From Solenopsis invicta (Eukaryota > Arthropoda > Insecta > Hymenoptera > Formicidae): a stretch of 64,000 bases of DNA. Under the pieces are notes generated by a model that worked only from the letters and a program-made list of their open reading frames with translations, was not told the origin of the DNA and made no database searches. Made by a program: the position numbers and the translations under genes. The DNA is taken from assembly GCF_016802725.1 (NCBI RefSeq), contig NC_052664.1:21348405-21412404 (forward strand), in the 5' to 3' direction. Below are positions 48,039 through 60,900 of this stretch, piece after piece. Numbering within the stretch: the stretch's first letter is position 1; every line of letters begins with the position of its first letter.

Positions 48039-51000
48039 GTGAGTAACAAATAAACTTTTGTTTTAGTCATGGTAATAATGAACAATAAATTGAATAAAAA
48101 TTCAATTAGATACAGGCGATAAAAGGATTCTGCTGGATTAGTCTTTTATCAAATTTTAAAATTGCGTGTTGTATTAGTTTTCAATAAATAAATCGCATAT
48201 AAATTAAATACTATACTGTAAAAGAAATTTATTTTTATTATCAAACAATACAAAAGAAATATACAGACATGCGAATTTGTAAGACGAACATATAAATTAT
48301 ACATGGATGTTATAAGAAATGTTCAACACTACAATTTGATTGATTGACGTGGCTTGAATACAGCCTTCTGAATAATAATCGAGAAAGTTTTAAAAACTTA
48401 AATATACTTTCTAACTATAATGATTATAATTGTGCTTTTGAAAAGTCTTACGAATAATAAATTTTTCCCGAAACATTTGTTCATGTTGATTTTTATAAAT
48501 ATATATTACTGACTCACGCATACTTTCGACTATTTTATATTATTTATTTTTACAAATGTTTAGAAACGTAGATTTCTTTTGCGCTTTATGTTAAAAATGA
48601 CGGTTTCTTCTGCAGATTAGTATGTTTGATTCGATGATCTACAGAAAAGAAAAGATCTTTACAATTGTATCGTGTGTCTATATCCGTTGTTTGTCATGGG
48701 CCAATTGATATTCTCGTTACTTTGCTACCGCTTATCGATTTCGATCTGTGCCACCTACATAGAGAGTCGACCAGTGGTTCGACCGGTCTTGTTACGATCT
48801 AGCCTTCGTGACACCGAATGTGCCGATTTACCTGTAAAGTGATTACCTCTAGCATGGTGTTAAATCATCGGTTGCTCCGAAGATCTTATTTCGTTTCTAT
48901 TTCATCGTCTCGAAGATAAGTACGGTCACGTACAATTTTGTATCCTAATGACCTCAAATTCCGTGTACGCTGCAGGGTTTTCTATATAACAATTTTAGAT
49001 GCACCGACATGTAAATGATAGCCGTTGGAACTCCCATTTCTTTGCGTGGGTGTCTCGATCCACTTCTAAACGCCTCCTTAATGAAAATTTCACCGTGCTG
49101 TTGTAACAGATTTCTAAATTCCGAATACAGAAATGGTTAATTAATCAACTTACAAACAACAATATAAATAACAATAAATAATAAGAACAGTAAATAAAAT
49201 AATAATTCACTGATGTAAGAAGCGTGTAGAGAGAACTCCTTGCCTTAAACTATATTAAATTCAGTTATAAAAATCAGCAAAGCACAACAAATCAATGATT
49301 TTAAATAAACGACTTTATAATATAATTTTTATTTAAGCAGCACACAATAATGTTGCAGCCAAACACATAAAACACGTTTTATCCCGAAGGAGGTTTCTCT
49401 TACGTAGAAAGATCGATATCAAATCGGCCGAGGAATTCGCGGTTAAAAGGGCACTCGATTCCGGGATTCCCCCTCCCTCCCTCCCCCCCTTGCGGATCAT
49501 CTGGTAGGTATTAATCGAAAAGCATTTAACTCTCCGCGGGGGGAACAATACCGTTCGCTCGTGACGCGAACTCTTAAATAAACTGCGAGCAACTTCCCAG
49601 CGGCGCAAGATGCAATTCCGTCTCTCCGATAGTGCGCTTACACGATCCGCTCGACGTTTACGTAACGTTTTACAATTTAACTGGCGCGCGAGAAAAATCG
49701 TTTTCGCGCGCGGGAATCTCTTCTCGCCGTCTTTCTCGTTCTCGGGTGCGAGCGAGCGAGCCAGCAGGAGGAGGAAATCGAACGATTCCTACTCGCAATC
49801 GCTCGGGGGTTAAGTGTAATGCCGTCCAGATACGTTTCACGTTATCCCGCCAATTAAATATATTTAGCAACCGCGATTGCGGTCGGTGTCGTTATCGCGA
49901 TTACGCGACTGTCAATTGACTTCAATTATACGATTATGCAGACGTGAATAAGCTGGTGGGCCTCCTGCTAAACACCCTCTTTCGCTAAATCGGCATATTT
50001 GCAAAGCATTAGGAATCGAATTTTTCTCGCTCGTAATTTCATCTCAAGTGACTCAATTATGAATATGTAAATTTACAGAGAGTTGTAAAGCTCACATGAA
50101 TATGTAAATTGACGATTAGAGCGCGGCGCGATGGTGGCTAATCTTCCCACAGTACGTGTTCAGATACAACACTTCTTGTTTTTTTTTTTTGTTCGTAAAT
50201 GTACTTATCTTTAGCAGTTTCCGAAAATTCTTTCTCTCCAAAAATAAATAAATATTAGTTAAAATTAAAAATTTTAATACTGACCTACGTAGAAATCTAT
50301 AAACATAGTTGTAGACTGTAATATTTATTAAATTTATTAACGAATAATAAATTTGATGAAAAATTAAAAAGAATAAATTTTATTAGATATTTTATTTTAA
50401 AATATTTATTACAACATTTTTTTATGAAATATAAAATATTGTTAATTTTATAGTGCTATCATATACAAGTTTAACATATAGCTTGTAAATATTCTTCCAA
50501 TTTTTTCATACACTCTATTAAGCGATTTAAGTTAATTACATTATTTGTGTTTGTGAAGATCCAGATTATAAATATTTTGCCAAGTGAAAATCTTGCGTTA
50601 CATTTATTAACAAAATTAAATTTAAATACGCTTTAAGATTAAACATGTCATGTAGTTACTGTGTTTTTATTATAATAAAAAGTGTAATCGAAAAAGTGAT
50701 AATGAGAAAATAATTAAAAATTGTGGAATATACAATATTTTTATACCTTTCATTTCCGAAAAAGTTGAGCGCAAAAAACTCGTCTGAAATACTCGTACTT
50801 GATTACATTTCCATTTAACGCGGATTTCTCGCCGTGACATACGTATGCATGTATGCGCGCTCTTATTATCACGAATTAATTGATGTAATATTAAAACTGT
50901 TCCATTTCTTCCACGTGTTCTACATTCAATAGAGAGTTGTGCATTTACACCAAAAATCCTGCCGTGAGTACTGTTAATTAGTGGAACGGACGATTAAAAG

Positions 51001-53423
51001 AAAAAAAAAAAAAATAACATGGAAGCTGTTGATCGGGTGTATTTTCTCCTTCTCGGTCACCGAGTTCAGGAGGTCAGTCGCCGTACCTGAAGGTGCGCGA
51101 TGGACCTCTATCCGGTGTTTATCTTCCGTATCGCGCCGCAGGATCGTAACGCACCGTGTCGGTACATAACCAGTTCTAACGGACGTTATCTGATGCTTCG
51201 GTCGGTCCCAACAGGTAGTCTTGAAATGCCAGTGCCGATTTGCGAATTCGCGCGTAGGTTATGAATACACGAGGTCAAAGAAATATAATTTGTCGCTGAC
51301 AAATATATAAATCAAAATGAGTAGATAAATTATTTGTCACAGAAGGACGAATGTTATGGAAACCCGGATTAATAGTAAAGATGACAAATTAATGTACGGT
51401 TAAAGTGCATACGATTTTTATAAAACTATCCAAATGATACGAAGATTGGAGGAGGAATATCTAAAGGTACATTTAAACAATTGAATTATTTTTTTATATT
51501 CAAGATTCAGCTTTCGTTCTTTTAACTTTACAACTTTCATTTAGTGCTAGAACAATTCGCTTTAATTAATCTTCAATCTTTATGCATAAATATGAAATAA
51601 AAAATTTTAAATATTTTAAGGCTGCAAATAAAATTCTATTATGTATATAATAATGAATATTATAAATATAAGTTAAAGGAATTAATGTATACACGTTAAT
51701 TTAATATCAATATTTATATTTCTGGAAATTAGATAATCGCTCAATTCCACTAAAGCATACTGACTCCAAGTTACGATAGCACTAAAAGATTTCAGAATCA
51801 TTTACATAATCTATGTGCGTTTTTTTTCTCATCGCGCGCGTGATGACTTCATATTAAGTATTCTTTTATTACTTAATCGCGGAAGTGCATTCGTGGACGT
51901 TATTGATACTTTCGCACGAACGCATATAATTGGAATGGAGCCAGTTATTTCCGGAAATCAACAATCCCCAGGTGTTTTCCATTAGACCAAGCGGGGCAAG
52001 AGAAAGCTCGCACGGATTCGCATACATTTGCGGATTTCTTTTTTTTTTGAAGTTTCGTAAAAGGAGCTCTTTCATTCCTCGAATACATTATTGTGTTAAT
52101 ATTTCTAATTAATAAACGTTCCCTTAATGCACTCCTTAAACGCCGAGTGCATTTTAGCGTTGCATTTTCTACATGGTATCTTTAGCGAAATGTACGATAT
52201 TCATTATCATAACAATCTGCAGGTAATCAATGATGGCTGTTATTGCGAAATGGATGTTTTTCATTTGTATAAAGTAAAAGATACATTTTATTATAGGAAA
52301 ATGTGTTTATCGATAAAAATCTTGGTTTGTATTCGTATTATTAATTTAATTGTTCGCGTTTAAGTGCAGTTAAAATGTTGAAATCATTGTGCATATTTAA
52401 ATGGAGGGTATTTAAACTGAGTTTATGTGCATGTCTAATAGCTTCAGACAGCGTTTAGTCTGTTTATAATAGTTATTTTTCATTCCATTTTTACATTTCA
52501 ATACATTTTTAGCAAAGAAAAGATAGAACTGAGAGAATAAAATGGAAAGGTTTTCAATCAGTTTTAGTTTCTCCCAACAATTTTACTTTCGAGATATCAA
52601 TATAAAGCGTGCATAAATTAGCATAAAATTACGTTAAGTCATAGATTTGTCTATGTCGGGGACTGCCTGTAAACGCGTTTCTCAAACGATTTTATGTAAC
52701 TGTTAAGGCAACTTTCGACCTGAGGTCAGCAGTCCGTCAAGTTGAGGCTCGCACACGATAAAATGTCTAATGAGCCATGAGCCTAATTAACGGTGCGGCG
52801 AAGATGACTCGGCGCTAAGAACCCTCGGGACTGAGCATAATGCCTTGATAGCTTTGTCGTGTCTTTGCTAAGCGTGCAGGTTCAAGATCTTCTTTACGAC
52901 TACATATGTTCTCTGAAGATGCCATTTCTCCCGATCAGATTAAGTGAATGAGAAGCGGAGAGAATATCGCGGCTGATATAATGGCCTATAGTAATAGGAG
53001 GAGAGACGGCGGGAATAATGGGAAATAAGAATGGGAAGCGCATCATTGAGTGGATAGAGGACGGTCGTATGGCATTCGTAATCGCTAAACAGCTATTGAA
53101 GAATTTTTGCGGGAGGGAAGGAAGTCATTCGTTGTCTTTCACTACAAGCTAGAAATTTAAAACTCTGACGTTTCAGTAAAAGGCTAATCAACGAACATTC
53201 ATGCGACACAGACATTTTTTTAAGAATAGGACAAAACGTTAAAAGAAAATTATGAAGAAATTAGATTGTTTTATAGTGCATTTGAAAGTAATAAAAAAAA
53301 TTAGGCGGCGATTTTCCATCTGGTTAAAAATTATTTCAATAAGTAGACATGTGCTTTTTAATAAAAATATAATTAATAATGAAATAATGAATTAAGAAAT
53401 AATAAAAAATGTGAATTTTTTTA
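48039..53423. other. No supported gene; GC-rich islands and a paired site
   Basis: Islands at 48690-49060, 49370-50140, 50990-51260, 51880-52060 and 52640-53130 are candidate regulatory DNA. On the minus strand a roughly 49-codon frame (EIFIKEAFRSGSRHPRKEMG...) at 48965-49110 and a 36-codon ATG frame at about 52820-52930 (MASSENICSR...) look protein-like but lack matching splice sites. ATGAATATGTAAATT is repeated at 50059 and 50096. The rest is AT-rich. Confidence 0.35.
50059..50113 (+). promoter_or_regulatory. Two copies of an octamer-like site 37 bases apart
   Basis: ATGAATATGTAAATTTAC at 50059-50076 and ATGAATATGTAAATTGAC at 50096-50113, in the same orientation, with ATATTTGCAAAGCATTAG about 60 bases upstream. 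ATGTAAAT is one base from the POU octamer ATGCAAAT. Binding is inferred only from this resemblance. Confidence 0.3.
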
Positions 53424-53595
53424 TTTAAGTGCTTTAAATGTTTAAGATGATTTGTGTAAAGTTCCATTGCGATACAGAGATCAGTTCTGTAAAATAAATA
53501 TCATTTATGTATTTATTTATTTGCAAAATAGTTAAACAGACAATCACAATAAAACTTTGTATAAATCATGCTGAATACTTATAAAGTATTTATAC
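53424..53595. mobile_element. Palindromic MITE-like element, ATTGCGA family, copy 1
   Basis: The left arm TTTAAGTGCTTTAAATG...GATTTGTGTAAAGTTCCATT pairs with the right arm (opposite strand ACTTTATAAGTATTCAGCAT...GATTTATACAAAGTTTTATT). The second copy is at 61244-61417. Non-coding, about 170 bases. Confidence 0.75.
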
Positions 53596-54113
53596 AAAAA
53601 AATAGAGATTTGTCTTAATATTGTAAAAAAGCAATTTATTTTTAATAACAAGCAGAATACATATATTATAAAGATATATTATTAAATAAAAATATAATTT
53701 TATTTATACAACTTTTATATATATTATAGTTTATTTGAAGCGTTAATATTAAATACATTTCCAAATTTTATTTACTTTGCAGAGATTAATGTCTGATACG
53801 TTCTTAACAAAATCTAAATCTTGAGATCGTCGATTACGAATTTTTAAAATAATATATATTATAGTTTATTTATTATAATTATACATTTTGCACGACTATA
53901 AATTGAGTATTTTTTTGTGTCAAAGATTTTCCACGCGTTTTTTCTCAGTTTTTTAATTTTCAAAATAAAATATTCCGTTCATTGAATTAAAACAATATTA
54001 AAGTAAGTTCTATTTATCCAAATTTATAACATTTATCACGATTTATATTTTCTTTTTTATTTTTCTTTTTGTTTTAAATTTCTATTTCTGCATAATAAGT
54101 CGAAAACACTTAC

Positions 54114-54337
54114 CTCGCTCTGCTTGTTCTCATTTCCATTGATTCTCCGATTCGATTATGGTGTCCATGGTCCATTATAGGCTTACGCTTGACCTTGTAC
54201 GTGCTATACGCGTGCGATTCTACGGAACTGTTATTTCGCATCTTGCGCAGCATCCACGCGCTTGCTTCTCCGGGATTATTTCCGTAATCTGATACGCTCC
54301 GAGAGCTACAAACCATCACGTGCCGGCGATTTGCCAT
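54114..54337 (-). CDS. Candidate first coding exon of an unidentified gene
   Basis: Strong donor AGAGCGAG|GTAAGTG at 54113. From the ATG at 54337 (ACAATAATGG context) the frame is open for 74 codons and leaves in phase 2. It reads MANRRHVMVCSSRSVSDYGN, then a Lys/Arg/His-rich stretch with MDHGHHNRIGES. The frame is open a further 33 bases upstream. CpG-rich DNA just right of it (54540-54950) could be the promoter. I found no following exon on the minus strand with agreeing phase, and I recognise no domain. A shorter start at MDHGHH is possible. Confidence 0.35.
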
Positions 54338-54379
54338 TATTGTGCGCATACCTAAGGCCCAGTCCGACAAGCGAACAGC

Positions 54380-56171
54380 CGGTCCGTTTCTATGCGTTTC
54401 GCGGCGTAACAGAGGGAGTATTATCGCAGACTCGCAGACGTAACCGTAGATGTAATTTTAATCAATTTTGAAAAATGCGGATCTCTCGTATAAAGTTTCA
54501 AATTATTTCATGGTAGTTAGAAACGCAAATTGGAAACACGTTATTTCAAGAAAAAGTCCGTACTGTGCTTGGACGCTCGGTACCCTCGCACGCGCTTATG
54601 TGAAATCGCAAATTGATACTTTGATAACGTTAATATAAGAGGCAATAACTCACGTGTGAGCGCACGACTTAATAAGCATTACACGTATTAATGGCAAAAG
54701 TCGCGGATGCGTCCCACCGCAGTGCACTCCTGAAAAATATGACGTATTGCCGCGAGAGAGTCATTCACTCGCGCTTGAATATTAACGAGCGATTTGTGTC
54801 GCACGGCAGGATTTACGATAATTCCGCCGCGGCACCGAGAGAGGAACATCGTCGCGGCGGCGATTTATCGTCATTGTCCGCATGTACTGCCCGCGATGCA
54901 CCGTTATATTTCGTACGTGCGTCGCGCGTTTGCCTCTTACCCTAAACACAAAGTATACCGCAGATGCACCTAAACACAAAAGTCGAAGCATCGAAGCATA
55001 CTTTTAATCAAGAAAATTTGGTTTTTCCGTTAGAATAAATAAAATATATTGAGTTCTCGAGTTAGAAAATATCGAGGCTTTTTATTTTATCTTTATTTTT
55101 TTTGTTATTTATTGAATGGACGATTCGATTTGTTTAACTAAATAGAGCTGTACAATATATAAATGCTTATTTGTATTTCATGTGTTTCATGTACACAGTC
55201 AACTTACGCATATAGCAAACATATTTTCCTATTAACATGTAATTTTGTAAATTATTATAAATATATTACTATATCGAATATATATACATATCGGCATTAT
55301 ACATGTAAAGAGTATCTTAAAGTCCTTAGAAAAATGCATTATTTCCAGCAAATAATTTTACTTTATTTGTTTTCTTAACGATGTCTTAATCTGTGACTTA
55401 TTGTCTCGCATAATAATTTCGCATACTCGTATAAATTGTGTTTTTTACGTGGTTTTCATATTCTTTTTTCTGAAGTGATTGGAAAAAGAAAGTTTAGTTT
55501 TTTGACATTTTTCATCAATCAGTTCTCAGTTTACTTATCAAAGCTTGGATTTTTTGGATACTCGTTTTTCCATATATATATAAATATATATTTTAATTAA
55601 GAAATTTGTAAATTCCAGTGTCTTTCTATTAAAATTTCGAATCACTCGATGTTTAATGCAAGAACGTATCATGGTAGCTTTTACCTTTTGAGAAAATGCC
55701 TGAGCCGCTGACAAAGTTGCTCCAGAGACAGATCCTTAAACGCTGCCATAGGGATATTTCTTAGAAAAGATTGTACGATTCTGTTACAAAACTATTTGCG
55801 CTGATATGGAAGCTCGATTACTCTCCGGAGTCCAACGAGTTATGTACTTTCAAATACGAGGAGATACTTCCTACAAACGGCTGCAGACTTTTCGATTGTA
55901 TTTGCAATTGCCGTGTTGCAACCGACAATTGGACTTGCCGTGTTGCAATCACATGTTGCACTTTCGGCGAAGGAGCTATTAGCCATTTGGTACGCAATAA
56001 AGAAATGACTCCTTGAAACATTTTTGGTATAAGAATTTGTAAGACTACCGTAATTACTGCGAAAATACGCCGAAAAGAGATAAAACAGTGACTTCGAGTG
56101 ATTCCAATTTCCAAAGTTGGAATGTTGTCTACGTCATCGGATAAATTAATAATGAATGTCATTTTTTCTCT
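54380..56171. other. No supported gene: CpG-rich patch then AT-rich DNA
   Basis: 54540-54950 is CpG-rich with frames on both strands. 55010-55640 is AT-rich. At 55908-55949 TTGCCGTGTTGCAA is repeated with a 28-base period. A 114-codon ATG frame on minus (55818-56162) covers it and encodes a repeated ATRQVQLSVATRQLQ, without other support. Confidence 0.4.
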
Positions 56172-56373
56172 TCGTTGAGAAAAGAAGTTGTTAAATTGTT
56201 CAACTTGATTAAATTTCTTCAGTTCAAGTATTTATGCATTTAACTTAAATACATAAAATACTTGAATTTTAATTAATTTTATATATTTAACTTTAGTACA
56301 TAAACACTTGAATTGAAGAAATTTAATCAAGTTGAAAATTTTAGTCAATTTAACAACTTTTTTTTCTCAGTGT
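56172..56373. mobile_element. Palindromic MITE-like element, AAGTTGTTAA-ended family, copy 2
   Basis: Outer ends are GAGAAAAGAAGTTGTTAAAT and the inverted TTTAACAACTTTTTTTTCTC. Inner arms CAACTTGATTAAATTTCTTC and GAAGAAATTTAATCAAGTTG are complementary over 20 bases, and CAAGTATTTATG pairs with CATAAACACTTG. About 200 bases, non-coding. Copy 1 is at 10629-10842. Confidence 0.88.
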
Positions 56374-56842
56374 ACTTGATCCAATTTTGGACTTAAAAAG
56401 CGAATAGAATAAAAAATTTATAGAATATGGATTAAACAAGAACCAAAAATCTGCGGGTTTTAAGTCTTAAAGAAAATAAATATTTTATAAATATATCTAT
56501 TTAAAAGGGATATTTTTAAAATTCGAGAAAAGTAAATATACGCGAAAAATATACAATATTTTTGAAAAAGACAATTACCTATTTGTAAGATAAAGACACA
56601 TAAAACAAATTGATTTTGCAAATTTTTTATGGAAAAGATAACATTATTTTCGTGATTGTTAAATTCTAAATTGTTAAATATTAAATTAGATTAGAATATG
56701 GTGTTTTGCGTAAACAACGAGATTAGTTCAATAAATACAGGAACTGGAAGGCACAATGCAATGACTATCGTATCATACCGAGATACTCAATCTTGCTTTA
56801 ATTAACTGACATTAAGTTACTCGAAAGTGAAGCTGCACATTT

Positions 56843-56848
56843 TTTATT
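56843..56848 (-). terminator. Candidate poly(A) signal of the zinc-finger gene
   Basis: AATAAA on the minus strand, about 310 bases beyond the stop codon at 57155. It is the first perfect hexamer I see in a plausible 3' UTR distance. AATAAA is common in AT-rich DNA, so this is only a candidate. Confidence 0.4.
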
Positions 56849-57154
56849 ACTAACTCGTAGCAAAATTTACTGGTAATTTTGTAACGTTACGTTAATACAG
56901 ATGCAAATGATTCGATTCGTCCTAGAAACTGTACGAACGTTCTCGAAGCTTGCAGACGTAAAGTCCGCGATTTAAATTGTTTTCCGGTCGATTTGCCACC
57001 GACAAATGCATCTATCGTACACTATCTACCGTCAAACATCTACCATCGCCGTAAAGACGGTGATTGATTGGGCACAACAGAATTTTCACGCTTATTCTTC
57101 GCTAAGTCGATTCGTTCTCGAGATTCTGTATCTCGAGTAAAATATGGAAAGGCG

Positions 57155-57946
57155 CTATGTGTTGCTCTCTATCGCGACAGCTTTCTTCGAAATCGGTGTC
57201 AGAATACTGGACTCCTGATCAGAATTGGGCGGAGTGAGGGCCACCTGCGGCGCCATACCGCTGTCGGCGTCGATGCGATCGGTGCTAGCTTCATCACCGG
57301 ACTTGACCGTCATTCCCGCGGTGTTGTTGACGATGCACTTTTTGAAGTGGGTTCTCATGTTGCTGCTCTGCGAGAACCTGCCGCCGCAATTAGTGCAGGA
57401 GTACGGCTTGGTACCGGTGTGATAGTTGAGGTGAGTCTTGAGGTGATGCTTCTTGGTGAAAGCCTTCGAGCACAGGGTGCATTGGTAGGGTTTCAGGCCG
57501 GAGTGTAGTCTAGTGTGTAGGGTCATGTTGGAACGGTCGGCGAACGCTTTCTGGCAGACCTGACACTGGTACGGCCGTTCGCCGGAATGGGTCCTCAGGT
57601 GCTGCTTGAGCAGCATCTTCCGCGAGAACGCCTTTCCGCACTGATCGCACTGGTGCGGCTTTACGCCCGTGTGTATGCGCACGTGCATGTTGTAGGCCAC
57701 TCGCTGATTGAAGCTCTTCCCGCATTCCGCGCAGCCGTACTCTTTGCGGTTCCGATGAATCTTCATGTGCGAGCTCAGGTAGCCGCGGTCGTTGAAGTAC
57801 TTGCCGCATTCCGGACAAGTGGCGGCGAACTCCCGCGTGCCCTCGTGCACGCTGCGATGGTACTTGTAATTGCGCAGCTGCGAAAACTGCTTGCCGCAGT
57901 CGGCGCAGCGGAACGGCTTTTCACCGGAGTGCGTTCGGCTGTGCAC
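57155..57946 (-). CDS. Zinc-finger gene, terminal exon (fingers 1b-8 and C-terminus)
   Basis: The exon opens with GTGCACAGCC directly after the acceptor TCGTCACAG, so its first codon (Val) is internal and not a start. It carries the His pair of finger 1 and then seven more fingers. Finger cysteines begin at about residues 264, 294, 322, 350, 378, 406 and 434 of the assembled protein. The spacing is a regular 28 residues except between fingers 2 and 3, where the linker is longer and irregular (EGTREFAAT). That exon length and the uninterrupted fingers show it is under coding constraint. The open frames on the other strand and in other phases here are shadows. Confidence 0.95.
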   Translation of the reverse strand: MHSRTHSGEKPFRCADCGKQFSQLRNYKYHRSVHEGTREFAATCPECGKYFNDRGYLSSHMKIHRNRKEYGCAECGKSFNQRVAYNMHVRIHTGVKPHQCDQCGKAFSRKMLLKQHLRTHSGERPYQCQVCQKAFADRSNMTLHTRLHSGLKPYQCTLCSKAFTKKHHLKTHLNYHTGTKPYSCTNCGGRFSQSSNMRTHFKKCIVNNTAGMTVKSGDEASTDRIDADSGMAPQVALTPPNSDQESSILTPISKKAVAIESNT

Positions 57947-60900
57947 CTGTGACGATCACATAGACACGGCGATATGTAGCTAGGCTATTTGCAAGATTAC
58001 GAGGCCGAAGACGAAGGGCAAAAAAAAAAGAGAAAATTGAGCGTAGGCCGCTCGTCTTTGATTCTCGATGTGTCGTATAATTTCTCCTTCGTAATCGGCA
58101 CAAACGAGGTGGCGACGTAACAGGACCGCGAGCTGCTATTTAAGAGTCAAAAAGAAAAAAGAAAAAAAAACGAAAAGAAGGGAGGAAAAGTAGGCATATG
58201 GAACGACTTAGAGACATCAGTATCTCGTTTTTCATAATCGATGCAGGCACAGGAGAGTGTGTACACGATCAAGTATGAAGTGCCTGCTTGCGCCAGGCAT
58301 GTAATGTCGTAAGGAACGGCGGTAATTTAACTGACATTAATTCCAACGTAACTGACACTTAAGCTCTGCGAAAATTCGCGAAATTAGAGACTGGCAGTAT
58401 CCAACGTTAACAAAAAAAAAAAAGGAAAAAAACAGACGAGGAGGTTATAATTTGCGTAGTGACTTATGGAACATCATGCGTGAGGAACATCATCAGTGAG
58501 AAACAGTCGGGTTTGATAGTTTAGGACTTGTGCAATCCCGGGTGATCAAGGATTTATGCTAAATAGTTAGGCTTCATGAAATCTATCAATCTAAATCTCC
58601 AGTTAATCTCTAGGTGCGATCTAATCTACGTTTCTGCCTGGGAATCGAAATGCATAGCCTTTAGAGTGTTAATGTTTGATTTAATGGTTAAGAGGCATAC
58701 CTTGAGCGACGCTCTCGTGACGAAAGTCTTTCCGCACTGATCGCACTTGTGGTCTTCCACCGTTCGTCCGCGCTGCGCCACCTCAGTGCTCACGATCGTC
58801 TCGTTGTTATTGTTGTTGTCGCTGTTAACAAAAATCCTCGCGACCCGCTCTTCCTCGCTCTTCTCCGCGCTCGCTTTCTCCGCGCTCGCTATCTCCGTCT
58901 TCGGCGTCTCCTTCCTCTCGTCGATCTCGACCGTGTCGCAGAGTCTGCTGATCGGATGCGATAGTTCGGGTTTCGTCGGTGCCGGCGGAACCACTTGCGT
59001 CGGATATCCGCCGCTTTTGCCGGCATTCGTGATAACGCTTTCGTTGCTCGAGGACGATTGCGTGGATCCGTTACCATTGACGTTCGGAAAGAGAGGTTGT
59101 TCGCTGCTTCTGATCGCGTTCGTGGGCGGGACGATCTGATCGGAAGGCGCGAATGGAACCGGAGATCGATAGATCTCTTGAATTTTCGCTTCTGGACTAG
59201 CGATCATTTCGCGCGATAATCTCGAGTCGTTGTCAAAGCTCGTCTCGCAACTGGTAGGAACTTCGAAAGCTGTAGGGCAATGCCCGTCGCTTCGCGGTGC
59301 GCTTCTCGGGGAATGAACGATACTCTTCGAGCTCATCGATATTACCGTGGATCGGGTCAGCTCCGGAGCCAGTGGCTTCTTATGGATTTCCTGCAACATG
59401 CCGTTAAATTGCTTAAGAATCGATCTTTCGCTGAGAATTAATTAATTTTAAATAAAAGAAGAAGAGAAAAAAAATTATCTTAATTAATTGTCAAAACGTT
59501 AAAAGTAAAATTAATTTATCTTAATTGATTTATCTTAATTGAGAATTTTATTATCTCCATTTTCTTACTCTATTTTTACATTTATTAATATATTTATATC
59601 AAATTTACACGTAAATATCGCCTATTTGTAATTTAAAAATAATATTTCAAAAATTTGTAATTTGTTCTGAAATTTTTAATTCGACTGTTTTTTTAAATTC
59701 ACTTTTTACAATAATACGTTCAGTGTTATAAATACTTAATGTGCATTAACTGTTATATTATAAATAAAAGCATTGTGTATCAGCGTAATTTTTCCTAGAG
59801 CGCAATTGCATTCGTCTCACGTTGAACACATATACTTAAAATCAGGCATCCATTGATAGAAGAACACAACCGGTCACGTCAAACTTATCCACATTCATTA
59901 ATCTTGGAGGAATAGCGTGGTGTAATCGCGTGAAGAATCAAAATCGTCACGGTGCATCGGCCGACGCGTTTCAATGAGCTAGAAAGTGACGTCTAGATTT
60001 CAGGGTCGTTTACTGTTTTACAGTACTCTTTTAGTTACGCTCGGTTTTAAGCAGTTAACTCCGTTAACTGCTCGTTAACTTAGAATGACGTTGAAATGTC
60101 AAGGTACCGCGAGTTCCGTGCGGAACCGTTCATCCTTCTCGATGTACTCGTAATTTGCAACAATGGCAATTTCTTCTTTAGTTTACAGAGTTTTAGTATT
60201 TTGCGGAAGGAAATGATCTGGCGCTTAAGAGGCAAATCTTTATAACGTTTATTTAGCATTAATCATTTTATTATTATTTAATTTATTTTTTACATTATTG
60301 TTTTATTACGCAAAAAACCGAACATTAAAAAGATTCATGTTTTCTTATTTTCTTTTTTAGACAAATAATTATAAATCTTTAATTTAGATTTACAGAATCG
60401 TGTTATTCAGTGCAAATTTATTCAAGTGTCAAGAACCAATTTCTAAACGTCTGGCCGACACGGCATAATCCAACAATCGCACGTCGACGGTTTCCCATCT
60501 CTAATGCTAAATAAAACGTCTATAGCGCAGCAATAGTCGGCTGGAATGCCTCTGCATAATGAGCAGTTGGAAAAACCGAGAAGAAAGCAGCAATTAGAAA
60601 GTAGTTAGATTGTAAAACAATTTAACGCTATCGATCGTTTGAATGTAACAGTAATGGACCAATCGGCGCGCTTCCGACACGATAAGGAAGGCGAATTGTT
60701 AAGATGCATATTATTCACATCTTATTAATAATGGCGTCATATTTGCGTCCGACGGAAGCCGAATATAAATCGTCGAGATTAAATTCACGAGATAAGATAC
60801 GTATCCAAAGTATTCCATTAATTATCGCAATAATTTTGCGCATTCTCTGAATTTTAAGTAACGGCGAACAGGATCAAAGGATACGTGCGAAATTCGTTGT

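Noticed and set aside
50981..51169. Frame with a hydrophobic run WKLLIGCIFSFSV that looked like a signal peptide
   Set aside because: No ATG in frame; it begins after a stop with GTG, and the Lys run comes from a poly-A tract.
52820..52930. Minus-strand 36-codon ATG frame MASSENICSRKEDLEPARLA...
   Set aside because: Good start context, but it stops after 36 codons with no donor, and it lies in a GC-rich island where short frames are common.
57068..57952. Plus-strand open frames overlapping the zinc-finger exon (for example 57068-57508 and 57587-57952)
   Set aside because: They are shadows of the minus-strand finger-coding sequence, without starts in context or domains.
58747..59219. Plus-strand frames opposite the middle zinc-finger exon
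   Set aside because: Hydrophobic and Ser-rich composition results from reading the complement of a Glu/Asn/Ser-rich coding region; no splice support.
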